NCBI RefSeq assembly: GCF_030272615.1
Contig: NC_081409.1
Location: forward strand, 615,828,755-615,892,754
Direction of reading: 5' to 3'
DNA length: 64,000 nt
DNA from: Cryptomeria japonica
Taxonomy: Eukaryota; Streptophyta; Pinopsida; Cupressales; Cupressaceae
Part shown: in pieces, positions 49,025 to 61,196 of the stretch
How positions within the stretch are numbered: the stretch's first letter is position 1
Layout: each line of letters begins with the position of its first letter
Position numbers and translations under genes: made by a program
The notes under the pieces: generated by a model
What the model saw: only the letters and a program-made list of their open reading frames with translations
What the model was told of the DNA's origin: nothing
Database searches by the model: none

Positions 49025-49765
49025 TGTAGTGTTGTAAATTGTCATCGGTACAATTTACACCTCATGTTTGTGCTCCTACTTTTGTGTTTTCTATCCCCAT
49101 CCCCTCTCTAGGTCAGATTTGTACTTATTACCCAACTTTGATGTCATGTACAACTTCTTGTGGGTCCCATTGTGAGGTACCCCTCCCCCTAGCACCTTTT
49201 CTTGGTCTTGTTTGCAGAGGAACCAAAAATGCCTTGGTCTAGACCATGGCACCCTAAACACCATGTCCCCTCTCAGTGGGGCCCAAATTTGAATTGGGGT
49301 AGGTTTTATATCTCCTTGTCGGATATTGATCCTCGTGGCTACAAATGATCGTTGGAGGTTGACCTAATCGGTAAATTACGTAGGGAACCTTATATAAAGG
49401 CATCTTATCAATTCATTTTGGATCTAAGTCTCCATCTACAAGAAATATAACATTCATGCATCCATGAAGTATTCATTATCAAACATTTTCAGATATCTTC
49501 AAGGTTGCATAGCCATCATTAAACCATTGCGGAGCAAAATTACATCAATATTATGCAAGCATGTGTGTGATTAGGGTTTTGTGTTTGTCATGCCATTACA
49601 TACAACAATTGTGATTATATTCAAAGATCAAAGAATCATCATCAACAATTGCAGATCTAAGGTATATCTATTCAATATTTTTTTAAGTATTTGCATTATT
49701 TAATTCAAGGTTAATTTCTAAACTAGGGTTTGTCTTAGGCAAACCCCTATTCCCAACAATTTCCC
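49025..49765 (+). repeat. LTR-like unit with subterminal hairpin and TATA box
   Basis: It starts TGTAGTGTTGTAAATTGTC, then ACAATTTAC a few bases later, forming the same subterminal stem-loop as at 20235. A TATA box (TATATAAA, 49391-49398) is followed by a leader-like CATC/TTCAAGG-rich region. The right end is approximate. It is probably a solo LTR or a non-autonomous relative of the unit at 20235. Confidence 0.5.
49391..49398 (+). promoter_or_regulatory. TATA box of the LTR-like unit
   Basis: TATATAAA, followed by leader-like sequence; its position is typical of an LTR U3/R boundary. Confidence 0.5.
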
Positions 49766-50308
49766 CTTCCTTTCCGTGTGTAGGAAATGGGTACAAAGTT
49801 GCGCTTGAGAGGATCAACATAGTTCATAGAGATGAACAAGTTCATCTTTCGATGGCGGAAAATTTGGAGGACCATGGAAAATTGATACTTTCTAGTCTCC
49901 AAAAATCAGGCCAAACTTTTGAGAATGGATTCTAGACATCTTATTTTTCCCAAATCCAGGTCCGTGGCTCCATATGACATCTGTAACTTATTATTTCTAC
50001 TCAATCTCTTCAATTATAACCTATTTTTCCCTAATCATCAACAATCAAATCAATTTAATCTAGGGAAGGAGAAAGCCTTTATCAAAAGGTGCTTGGAATT
50101 TGATCAGAATCTTGGTCTTTTATGGCTAGATGTATTAGATTCCTCTCCTCCCTAATGTAATGATTAATTAGATCATTTGCTGGTTTTATTATCTTAATTA
50201 ACCCTAACCCCAATTTTTCACCATTACACTCCCATTCAAGTTGGTTGAAAAAGACTGTTAGAGGATTAGTCCCAACCATTAATTGGCCATACCACACCCC
50301 AATCATAA
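49766..50308. other. spacer, no gene recognised
   Basis: No family motif. It may be the internal remainder of the preceding element. Confidence 0.45.
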
Positions 50309-51365
50309 TGTAGTGTCCCTCCCCGATTCATCTTTGTTTTGTGCATCGATAGACTTGTTTAGACTCTTTTATGATGTTTGGTTGGTACTTATGGATTGAT
50401 TTATATTTCAGATGCTTATAGATGATGCTAGACATTTTATATTTACATATGATACATTATATGGATGATGGTATATCCTGGATTGTTATGTTGGATGGAC
50501 TTATATTTGATTATCTATATGCACTCATTATTTATGGATGGATTATATTGCTTATGAGGATATGATGACATCTTGTTAGTACTAACCCCACTTCATGATC
50601 ACATTGGATGACTTGATTCTATGATTACTGTGATTGCCTACTACTATATTCATGATAGAGATGATGTCATACCACTCATTATGAGCATGATATGACATCA
50701 TGATTCTCTCTCACTTGTATGATTACATATGATATATGCAATGTATATGTTGTCTCATGGATATTTGTGGATGCAAGATTGCAGGTAATAGACATCGACT
50801 CCACTTGGTCTCACAAGTTTGAGTGTGTCTTAATCCCAATGGCAAGTTGATTGGAGGTGACATGAGTTCCTTCTACACACTCTAGGCTTAAGTTGGTACC
50901 CTGTTAGTTTAGTGTCTTGGCATGAGTCATCTTGTTAGCGTCATGTGGTATGTTGTTCAACCCTATGTTGGGTTGCCTTGTGGAGTTGTGATTATTTATT
51001 AATTAATTTAATATATGGTTTTGATGTTTAATTATTATTGAGCTTCTTTATTAGATTTATTTATTGTTTAATTATTGTGGTTTTATATTTAATTCGATGT
51101 TTATATTATAAGCTCATGGTTTATTTAATTATTGGGCTATACTTATTGTAGTCACATAAATCTATCCACTTAATTAAATGAATACTTAGTATTTATTTGA
51201 TTATTTAACCATCAATTAATAATTAATTAAATTAATATTTAATTAATTCATCTTAACCCTCTTCTCCTATTAATTAATTAAATTATTCAATTTATTTGAT
51301 TTAATTCACTTAACCAAATTCAGACCATTAATTAAATAAATAAATCATATTTATTTAATTAAATC

Positions 51366-51605
51366 CCACCTCTCACATTTAAATAAATTAGTATTTATTT
51401 AAATCCCCCAAAATCCCACCTCTCACATTTAAATAAATTAACATTTATTTAAATCACCTTTATCCTCTACCCACTTGCATTTTCCTACAAATGCAAGTTG
51501 CACAATTATTTTAAATAAATAATTTATTTAAATCACCTTTATCCTCCACCCACTTGCATTTTCCTACAAATGCAAGTTGCACAACTATTTTAAATAAATT
51601 ATTTA
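51366..51605. repeat. two short tandem duplications in the putative U3
   Basis: TCCCACCTCTCACATTTAAA recurs at about 51365 and 51413. The segment ATCACCTTTATCCTC.ACCCA with CTTGCATTTTCCTACAAATG recurs at about 51453 and 51531. Confidence 0.8.
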
Positions 51606-51629
51606 TTTAAAATCCTATTTATCCTCACC

Positions 51630-51855
51630 CACTTGAAACCTTTAATGGTTTCCCTTAAAGTCTTCAAACTTAATGGCTTCCTTCTAGAGTCTTCTCAAAC
51701 CTTTAATGGTTTCCCTTAAAGTCTTCAAACTTGATGGCTTTAAAGTCTTCAAACTTAATGGCTTCCCTTAAAGTCTTCTTAAGACTTTAATGGTTTTCCT
51801 TAAAGTCTTCAAGCCTTTAATGGTTTCCCTCAAAGTCTTCAAGCATTTTAATGCT
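51630..51855. repeat. imperfect tandem repeat, TTTAATGGTTTCCCTTAAAG type
   Basis: Six or more degenerate copies of (C)TTTAATGGTTTCCCTTAAAG followed by TCTTCAAAC, with variable spacing. Confidence 0.75.
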
Positions 51856-52000
51856 TTATCTTCCTTTTTCTCATTTAAATAAATTAATATTTATTTGAAT
51901 ATTTATCCAAATGCAAATTACACCATTTAATTGAAATAAATGATTTTATTTTAATTGAAAATACCAAAATTCCTCCCACTTGCATTTTCCTACAAAATCC

Positions 52001-52434
52001 ACTTGCATGCCTAAACCCCTTCTAGATTCTTCTAAACCCTTCCTAATTAACCTAATCCATCCCCTAAATGTTGTCACATTCCTAAACAAATTGGAGTCAC
52101 TTCTCAAAGACTCCAAAGTCTTTGAAAAGCAATTAATGCTTTGTGTGTTCAACAAATTAACCTCTAAAGTCTTCCAAACCACTTATGGCTCTTACATGAC
52201 CATTAATGGTTAATTCCACTTGCATGCCTAAACCCCTTCTAGATTCTTCTAAACCTTTCCTAATTAACCTAATCCATCCCCTAAATATTGTCACATTCCT
52301 AAGCAAACTGGAGTCACTTCTCAAAGACTCCAAAGTCTTTGAAAAGCAATTAATGCTTTGCGTGTTCAACAAATTAACCTCTAAAGTCTTCCAAACCACT
52401 TATGGCTCTTACATGACCATTAATGGTTAATTCC
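52001..52434. repeat. 217-bp tandem duplication, two copies
   Basis: Copy 1 is 52001-52217 and copy 2 is 52218-52434, differing by only a few substitutions. Mirror open frames on both strands are by-products of the duplication. Confidence 0.93.
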
Positions 52435-52698
52435 ACTTGCACCCATGGTTAAGGACTTTGACCCTTAACTTAACCCTCATGTAACCCATGTGTCTCTTCA
52501 AAGCATTTATTTCTTTGACTAAGGTAACCATCATGTCCCCTCAAGCATTTAATGCTCCTTATCTCTCCTCTCAAGCCTCCTCATGGTGACACTTGTCAAC
52601 ATGGGATTGGGTTGAAAGTCTCACATGGATTGAATATCTTTCAATCCTAACCCTTGTTAAGATTGCTCAATCTTAACCCTTCATTTCCCCATTTCTTC

Positions 52699-52706
52699 TA
52701 TAAATA
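52699..52706 (+). promoter_or_regulatory. TATA box of the gypsy LTR
   Basis: TATAAATA, preceded by a pyrimidine-rich stretch and followed about 30 bases later by AAAGAGAGAAGCA, the likely start of transcription. Confidence 0.65.
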
Positions 52707-53100
52707 GAACCCTTCTCCTCAAGCAAAAGAGAGAAGCATTAGAGTATTGTTGTTATACTGGTATTAGCATAGAGCTTTTTCATAGCATCACTATCTACAC
52801 TTGCATAGCATTTGTTTATCACATTCAACCATCTTGAATCTCCATATGGCATCCATGGCTAGTGCTAAAAACTGAGAGCTACACTCATTTGGGACTTGGA
52901 GAGGGGAGAAACAAGGGAGAAGCATCGAAAGGCATCATGGAAGCATCTTAGGGAGGCTCTTCTCCTTTCTTTTATTTTGTTAAACTTCTTTCATGCTTTT
53001 TGAAATCTCTTTTGATATGTTTGGAATGGTTTGTAGTTCTTTGTTTGGTTTTTATGGTTGAAACTAACTTATTAACATTGAACTTTGTTGTTGCCTTGTC

Positions 53101-55840
53101 CCCATTTCCATGACATCATTTTGTGAACCCGACATGAATCCAAACACCAAAAAGATCAACTTGTTTTTTTAACCAATAACATGTTTGAATGTTGAAAATG
53201 TCACACAGGTTGTGCTTTTGACACTGTTTTGGCGCGTTTGACATTGTTTTGGTGCTATTCACCTTGTTTCAGCGCTTTTCCCTTCTTTGTCTTTTCCTTT
53301 CTTTTAGTGCATTTGTGTTAAATAGCGCCTCTGTTCAAACGCAGACTAGCGCTATTGTAACAGAACGTTGTACAAATCACCTTGTAACCAAAAAAAAAAA
53401 AATTAGGCTTGTAGAAGCCCACCAAAACATGCGGATTTTTCTAACTAATTGTCTTTTATGCAGGTTCTAATCTTTTTGTGCAGGGGAAGGAGTTAGTTTA
53501 AATGCTTTAAAAGTTTCTTTTTTACTTTCTTTCAACAAAAGTTGGTTAAAAAGAATCCATTTTTCCTTCTTGCACAAGTTAAAATAAACCTCACATTTTA
53601 TTTTAGAGTCATAAAATGAACCTCAAACTTGTTTTTGGTGCTTAAAAAGAAAATTCATCTTTCTTTATTGCAAAGTAAAAAAAACAACAAACTTCAAAAT
53701 TTTGCTTTCATTGCAAGTTAGGGATACATTTTGTTTTGGTGCTTAAAATCAACAAAACAAATTTTCTTTCTTACGTCAAACTTAAAAATCACAAGCCACA
53801 CTTCAATTTTTGGGCAAATAAAAAGAACAATCCACTTGTTTTGATTTTTGCAAAAACAAATTTTACTTCAAGCAAACATGTTTTTCATTAAGTTGACCAG
53901 GATTTCTGAATTCTAGGTTACAAAACACATTGCCTTTGAAGTTAAAAAGAACACCATGGCTGTTGGAGCAACATCTCCAAATAGTTAGATCACATTTGTA
54001 ATGGTGGATTAAAAAGAACAAGTGTCTTTCGTACTTGGCACACTTGTGCAAAAATTCAGTCGAGTGGTCCTACCTCTAACACACACTATCCTCTCCCTTG
54101 GCTTTCGTGGTCCTAGGTGCAAGAGAAAAGTGTTAGTAACACTCAAAATTTTATCTTTTTAAGAGAGGCCTGCCAAGGGATCGATACTCTTGGGAACGAC
54201 CTCGAGCGGTAAATCCTTCGAGCCGCTATAGAAATCAGGTGAGAGCGACAGCTGTAGCCTTGGGTATAGCTGTTCCTACAGTGTTACTAGCCAAAAGGAC
54301 AAATGGGCCCCACCACCAGTTACAAGGCTCTTAAGTGAGTCACTGCAGAATGAACTTATGTCCAAAAACATCGAACATGACTAAACACCTTTAAGTAGTA
54401 GCCCACCCGTTCTATTGAATGAGGATATTTGCGATATAATTTAGTGCAAGAGCATAGATGGTTTTGCTCCCAAGATACTCACCATACATATTTCCTTGAG
54501 TAGAAACATAGCTTTTTGAAAAGTCACTTGTGGCTTGATAAAAGTGGTGACTCCCCCATCATAGGGATCTTCTATTTGTTATGCTCGTGCAAGAATTAGT
54601 ATATCACATCCTTACCTGCCAAGGCGGGATTCATAAGGTATGTAGTACCAAAGTCAAAGAAATATCAAGATGTGGGCTAAATTTATCACAACTGGCCATT
54701 TGACCTTAGGGATAAAAAGTGTTTGAAGTGTGTTTGTTTTACAGACCAAGTGCAAATTGAGCCGACTTCAGGCTTTGGAAATACACCTTAAAATACATCT
54801 AAAGGAAGGGTTATATAAAAGTCCAAGGATTGGGTTGATCTAGACCCATACTCATTTGTGCCTTTGGGGCAACATTCTTGTGTTTGTGTGCTTGCTTTGT
54901 TTTCTTGTCAAAGAAACATCAAATCAGAAAATCACTTCCAAAAACAAAGTATTCATCCAACCAAAAACATCAAAAACAAGGTACAAACAACAAAGAGTCA
55001 AATTTTATGACCATTCTTCACATCTTGCGAAAGAAGAAGCGTCATCAGAATAGCAACTTGAAAAGAAGACCATTGAGCTCAAAGGCTTTGATCAAAAGGA
55101 GGAAATTCTTCTATATAAATAGACAAATCTTTGTCTCACATAGAGTCTTTCTGCATCACATGCGTCTCTACCTTCAAGGAAAAACAAACGAATTTGATTC
55201 AGAATCATTGAACCACAGAGCTTTTATGCAATATAGAGCTCTGAGTTATCACAAAAATCAAGGAGGAAAGATTAATCCCAACTTCTTCCCAAATGTCTGC
55301 ATCACCTACAACACAGCTCGAGAAATACCTCCAACACCCGAAAGGGAAGAGATAGAGTTTGTCCCATTTGTAACACAAAGTTTTTATTGAAGTTGAAAAC
55401 ATTTTCATCCATCATCTCACTCATACATCATCACTTCATCATCAATCCGTCCCAACTCTCAAAACATTAAGAGGTTCTTGTCCCAAGTTCTCTTTTAGAT
55501 ATTGCTTGAAATCAAACACATCACATCACTTTTTAGATTGTTTCTATATCTAGGATAAGCTCATCCTAAGAGACACATCTACGCAGGTTAAAACTAGTTC
55601 ATGAGTGAATCCTCTCATTACTAGGTAGTTAAATCTGTAACACATCTCAGATTTCTCTACACCTTATCACATCAAAACTTATCAAACAAACAAGCAATTC
55701 AAAGAAGGAATTTTGGTTACATCTACCTTAAAAGTGTTAAGAGATCCACGTGCAACACAATTCACCAACCATCAATCTCTCATTTCAACAAAAACTCATC
55801 ATCATTTTCACACAACTTCAACGAAAAGCTTATAAACAAA
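53101..55840 (+). other. long leader of the gypsy element
   Basis: About 2.7 kb between the LTR and gag. It has AGCGC/TTTTGG repeats near 53215-53350, and a GC-richer block at 54160-54320 with several short inverted words (for example CCTCGAGCGG and CCTTCGAGCCGC). AGTGGTGACTCCCCCATC near 54545 might be an internal tRNA-like word. A 170-codon frame lies at 54878-55390. Confidence 0.5.
54878..55390 (+). CDS. hypothetical leader ORF of the gypsy element
   Basis: 170 codons upstream of gag, rich in Lys, Arg and Ser, with a hydrophobic start (MCLCACFVFL) and a basic middle (KKKRHQNSNLKRR). No domain is recognised. Ogre-type elements are known to carry an extra ORF before gag, so this could be a remnant, but it may equally be a chance frame. 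It lies in a different frame from gag, and a stop and about 450 bases separate them. Confidence 0.3.
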   Translation: MCLCACFVFLSKKHQIRKSLPKTKYSSNQKHQKQGTNNKESNFMTILHILRKKKRHQNSNLKRRPLSSKALIKRRKFFYINRQIFVSHRVFLHHMRLYLQGKTNEFDSESLNHRAFMQYRALSYHKNQGGKINPNFFPNVCITYNTAREIPPTPEREEIEFVPFVTQSFY

Positions 55841-57091
55841 ATGGCCCAAACCCGATCACAGTCCAGGCAACGAGAAATAGAAAGGGAAGAAGAAGAAGAG
55901 AAAAATCTCAATGAATTTCAGGAAGCACTTGGAGGAAATGCAGATGACGAAAACCCAAGTACTCCCACTCCTGCAACAATAGAAAGGGCCCAGCATAACC
56001 CTCTCTTTAACAGACTGTTCTACGAAATACTCAGGAGTAATGCGGATGCTCACTTCTTAAGACTTGCTCAAGAAGGAGCAAAACTCCCCTCTGACTTTGA
56101 TCTTGCCCAATTAAGACAAGCATCAGAAAGACAAAGTCACCATGAAGAGGAAAGAGGAAGAGATCCCATCAGATATAACATTCCTCGAGGTAACCCACCA
56201 CCTCCTCCTCCAAATGAAATGGAGATGTTGCGGCAACAAGTCGAGAATCTCGCCCAACAGCTTCATAGTGGTATCAAGACTAACTAATTCTCACTCAATG
56301 ACATCTGTCCCTGTCCTTTTGATAGGAATCTTTACATGCCACCATTTCCACGAGGATTCGAAACACCCAAATTTGAAAAATATAGAGGAAAGGGAGATCC
56401 TCGTGATCATGTTAGAGAATTTCATTCCGCTTGTCTTGAAGTGGCATATGAAGACACCTACCTAATGCGCCTTTTTCCCCAAAGCTTGGGAGGAACAACC
56501 ACATCATGGTTTTCCCAACTACCAGGTGGCATTAGAACATTTGAGGAACTCATCTTGAAGTTCCTAGCTCATTACTCTCATAACATTGAACACGACATCA
56601 CCATGGCTGATCTGTGCAACACCAAACAAAAACCAGGTGAACAATTCTCAGTATTCCTGCAACGATGACGTCAAATGTCTAGCAGACATTCTCTTCAGTT
56701 ACCTGAACGAGAACTAGTGGAAATATTCATTTCCAACTTAAACGAAGAAATGGAATTTCACCTGGATGTCAAAGACACAGACTCTTTTAATGATATGATC
56801 ACCAAGGGTTTGAAATGTGAAAGGGCACTCATCAAGAAAGGACTCATCAAAATCTTTAATGAACCAAAAGATGGTCCTCGTCCACGCTTCAACAATGATA
56901 AACCAAACTTCTGGAATAAAAACAAAAATATCGTCAATGATGGGGTTGTGGATGCCAGGACTATACAAAATGCACAACCTGTGGTTCGATTTGTCGGACA
57001 AAATCCTCCGCCTCAAAACAACACAAATGTTCCTTCTAATCAAGGTCGGATCACATCTCACGATGAACCTAGACCTCATCAGCAAAAATAG
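55841..57091 (+). pseudogene. gypsy gag (start of the polyprotein)
   Basis: It starts at the ATG at 55841 (MAQTRSQSRQREIE). The order is an acidic N-terminus, a Pro-rich segment ending PPPPPPNEMEML with a heptad-like helix, then the retrotransposon gag domain: PRGFETPKFEKYRGKGDPRDH, a LGGTTTSWFSQL segment and EQFSVFLQR. Three in-frame stops (56285, 56666 and 57089) interrupt one continuous frame, so these are point mutations rather than shifts. The polyprotein continues at 57092. Gag would form the particle in an active element. Confidence 0.88.
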
Positions 57092-59616
57092 AAACGCACA
57101 TACACTCCCTTAGGGGAACCCATTGAAACAGTATTGCGACAACTCATTTCTCAAAATTTGGTCACTCTACCTAAACTATCAAACTATGAGCCTCAGGTCA
57201 AACTGACATGGTGGAGAGATACTGAACACTGTGAATTCCATCAAGGAAGAGGGCACAAGACAAGTAATTGTCACCGATTGGAAGATATTATTCAGGATCT
57301 TATTGACCGAGGAGAAATTGAAATTGAAGGACATGACCCAAAAACAACCAATAATGATCATCTGATGTTCAAAAATCCACTTCCATCACAAGATCAAAGG
57401 GGTCCTTCCACTTCTAGGGGAGGCACTGATACCACTGATTATACACAAGCTGCGTATAATTACACTATAAATCATCTGTATGATGCCAATGAACAAGTTG
57501 CAACTATAACCTTCAAAAATCCCAACTCAAATTGCAATGTTGTTACATGTCGCGACAAAGTTACCATCAAGGCAGCTCCACAAGGCACCACCTCCATCCC
57601 AAAGCAGTACAATCTTGTGGAGCAATTAGACAAAACCCCTGCGCTTATATCCATTTTAGAGTTTTTGCGCCTATCGCCCTCTCATAAAACTATCTTGGAT
57701 CAAGCACTCCAAGAGGCATCAGTCCCTGCAAATCTGAATACAGACCAATTTCAAGCCATGGTTGGAAATCTAAAGTCCTCACCTTGTCTCACTTTTTCTG
57801 AAAGTGACAACTCTTCCTTCCAGCAACCTCATAACGCCTCACTCCACATCAAAGGATTTATTAACCAACATAGGATCAAGCGAGTCTTGATAGATAATGG
57901 AGTAGGCTTGAACATTTGTACATTACAGTTGGTCACAGCATTGGGATATGTGGTCGAATCAGTGGATCCTCGTCAGAAGATCACAATCAAAGCCTATGAC
58001 GATGCAGAGCGTTCATCCAAAGGAGCTGTGGTACTACCAATCCGAGTGGGCCCTGTGGTAAAGCACATCATCTATCAGGTTTTGGACCTTCCTCTACCAT
58101 ACAATCTATTATTAGGGAGACCTTGGATACATGCCATGCAAGCCGTTCCATCTACCTACCATCAATGTATCAAGTTCCCACATAACAGTGTAGAGATCAC
58201 AATTCTGGGCGATGCAAACCCCTTTGCATTTTGCCATAATATCAGCCATTAACCAGAGATTACTGTTCCTAATAATAGAGAAACCATTTCCTCCACATCA
58301 TATATAAGTCCAGCCTCTCTTGCCAGTTCGAACACCACTATACCAAAGCAAGCAAAGCTTAAAATGAAAATAGTAGAGGAAGGTCCTGGGGAATACAATT
58401 TGAGTCAACTCTTTTGTGTGGGACAGATGCCCACTTCTCCTAGAACACATGGTAAACCACAGCAGTTACTCTAGCAACCACTAATCATGCCCGCATGTGC
58501 TTTGACGCCTTTCATCCTTGGAAAGAGTCAAGAAGAAGAAACCCAAGATGAGGACTTAGCAAAATGGATCTATAAAGATCCCACCACCACTGATCTACCA
58601 CAAGTTAAACTTCCTACGGATCGATATGGCAAAGGTCTCCTCATTATGCAACAAATGGGATATGATGGTCAGAGTGCTTTGGGATATTGCAAACAAGGAC
58701 GACATGAACCTCTGCTACCAGAATTCAAGCCCAAAGGTAATACAGGCCTAGGCTTTGAAAAAGAGATCTTTCCTAAACTCAAATTCAAAGGAAAACCCAA
58801 CAAACCATTATGTCAGCCTACTGCAAAAAGGACACCTTTCATTATCAAAGTAGCATCAAGCACCATCACAACTGCCCCACCGAAGCTCAAAATCCCAACA
58901 CCACTGTCTACAATACCAATCATCCCACCAATCAAACCAGTAATCCCATCCGCAGCAGCCATTACATCCATAGTACCATTAGTAGCAACCACTGTATCAA
59001 AGCCCGCAGTAGCATCTATGGCACCAGCAGAAGCAACTGAGTCAACACTACCGATACTCCCCGTATTGGATTCCTTAATCCCCATCGACCTTCCTGTAGC
59101 ACCGATCATTTCATCTACAAAGGTACATCAACCAATCACACCTGTAGTATTTAACTCAAAGGACATCCCAATATGGTATAGTAATCGGATGCTGGAAAGT
59201 GACTCAGAGACCGACTCACATGAGTGGGAATTTGATTCTGTACAGCTTAACACTTCAGATGAGGAAGACACATCACCACCTCCACCATGCAAAGATATCC
59301 CTGTTTACGGAGAAGCACAAATAAAGACCACTTGGGTTCCTGAACTAGAAACATCTTCCACAGACCCTACGTCTCATCCTACGCCTGATTCTGACAAGGA
59401 GAGTACCATCAATGACCTTCACCATAACATCTTAACCCTCACTGATACATCTAGCACACTTAACCTAATCGATGAAGTAATGCCCATTATCCACCCTGAA
59501 CTCATTGAATGGAACCAACCTAATCCCCCATGTCTTGACCTCTTCCAAAACGATGAGGCCATCATTGACTTTTTGGAATTAAGGGATAACCTACCAAGCG
59601 GGGATCACAGCTAGAT
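57092..59616 (+). pseudogene. gypsy gag C-terminus, protease and G-patch region
   Basis: Same frame as gag. A Cys/His segment near 57230 (CEFHQGRGHKTSNCHRLED) is typical of Tat-type gag ends. The aspartic protease near 57890 has VLIDNGVGLNICTL and later LPYNLLLGRPWIHAM. The DNG form is common in this lineage as I recall it. After stops at 58250 and near 58472, a G-patch-like stretch (58625-58775: GKGLLIMQQMGYDGQ, then KPKGNTGLGF) and a Pro/Thr/Ile-rich acidic linker (58850-59600) follow. The frame changes at about 59615. Confidence 0.85.
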
Positions 59617-61196
59617 TCACCATAGAACTTAATAGCGTAGCATACTTCGGGGCGGATGCCAAACCTTTCAGCTGCAAAAATATAACGATAAAACATGGAT
59701 CTTCCAGTGAAAACCACACTGTGGCACTGTTTGATCCAACAAAAGTAAAAAGAAAGAGCGTATCCAACGGTGAAAACCTCTCCGAGGCACCTGAGGATGA
59801 AGGGTTTGACATTCTCCCTGATAGTACACAATAGGAATGATCAACGATTCTCATTGAGGAAACCAAAGAATACAATGTGGGGACTCCTGAAAATCCTCAT
59901 CTCATACATCTAGCATCTCTTCTCACTCCAGAAGATCAGCCTAAATTTATAGAGTTCTTCCAGAAGCGTCAGATCAACTTTGCATGGTCATATGTAGACA
60001 TGCCTGGGCTTGATCCTGATTTAGTCATGCATCACCTCACCGTAGCAAAAGGAGCCAAACCTGTCAAGCAGAAGCTTCGTAAGATGCATCCTCAGATTGC
60101 AGTGCTAGTCAAAACAGAACTCAAGAAACTCCTAGATGTTGGCTTCATTAGGCCAATTGATTATGCAGAATGGATCTCCAATATTGTGCCTGTTGGCAAA
60201 CCAAAAGGGGGCATCCGCATTTGTACTGACTTCAGAGATCTAAATAAAGCCTATCCTAAGGATGACTTCCCCCTTCCAAATATCGACATCATAGTGGATC
60301 TAACAGCAGGACATGCCATGCTTTCACTCATGGATGGTTTTTCAGGATACAATCAGATAAAGATCGCACCAGAAGATCAACATAAGACCGCCTTCACATG
60401 TCCATGGGGCACATATTGCTGGAATGTAATGCCCTTCGGTCTCAAAAATGCAGGAGCAACCTATCAAAGAGCAATGACCACCATCTTCCATGACATGATG
60501 CATACTATGATGGAAGATTATGTGGATGACTTACTAGCAAAATCACTCACCAGAGAAGGGCATCTCCACATCTTAGATAAAATCTTTGATAGACTGGAAC
60601 AATACCATGTTCGACTCAACCCAAAGAAATGTGTCTTTGGAGTAACCTCCGGGAAACTTCTAGGATACATTGTCTCAAGCAAAGGCATTGAGGTCGATCC
60701 AGCAAAGGTTAAGGCAATCATGGACATGCCACCTCCAAAGAATATTAGTTAGCTAAGGACACTACAAGGACGGCTCCAATCTATCCACAGATTCATCGCA
60801 CAACTGGCTGATAAGTGTCACCCATTCACACACCTGCTACACAAGAACATCCGCTTTCAGTGGGATGCCCGATGCCAACAAGCATTTCAGACGCTTAAAG
60901 ACTATCTCATGAATCCACCATTGTTGATCCCACCAGATCCAAGTAGACCGTTGTTACTCTATATCTCAGCAACAAGTACATCGTTGGGTGTACTACTGGC
61001 ACAACATAATGTAGAAGGAAAAGAGTGTACTATTTACTACATCTCTCGCACACTGGTTGGCTATGAACTCAATTACACACCTATTGAGCGAGCTTGCCTA
61101 GTAGTAATCTTAGCAGCTACTAAAGTGAGGCATTATCTATTAACACACAAGGTACAACTCATCGCAAAAAATCGATCCACTCAAGTATTTACTTAG
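59617..61196 (+). pseudogene. gypsy reverse transcriptase and RNase H
   Basis: It follows a frameshift at about 59615. RT motifs in order: GFIRPIDYAEWISNIVPVGK near 60145, FRDLNKAYPKDDFPLP near 60232, MDGFSGYNQIKIAPED, FGLKNAGATYQRAM and the active site YVDD (60519-60530). A stop falls at 60750. RNase H follows with LQSIHRF, FQWDARCQQAFQTLKDYL and LYISATSTSLGVLLAQ. In that last motif the first catalytic Asp position reads Ser (canonical Y-x-D-A-S). A stop at 61194 and a frame change near 61200 end the segment. Confidence 0.88.

Larger units (their letters stand above)
50309..53100 (+). repeat. putative 5' LTR of the gypsy element (U3 rich in tandem repeats)
   Basis: It begins TGTAGTGTCC. The U3 region is built from AT-rich palindromic words (TTTAAATAAATTA) and several tandem duplications. 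The TATA box is at 52699. A 15-base word shared with 25431 (GAAACTAACTTATTA) is at 53056, near the presumed right end. Without a second LTR the limits remain uncertain. Confidence 0.5.

Noticed and set aside
51366-51605. CRISPR-like array
   Set aside because: The repeats are few, AT-rich, directly adjoining and without unique spacers, in a plant LTR.
51946-52430. Four similar frames of 74-80 codons on both strands
   Set aside because: By-products of the 217-bp duplication in the LTR; paired appearance is duplication, not a gene family.
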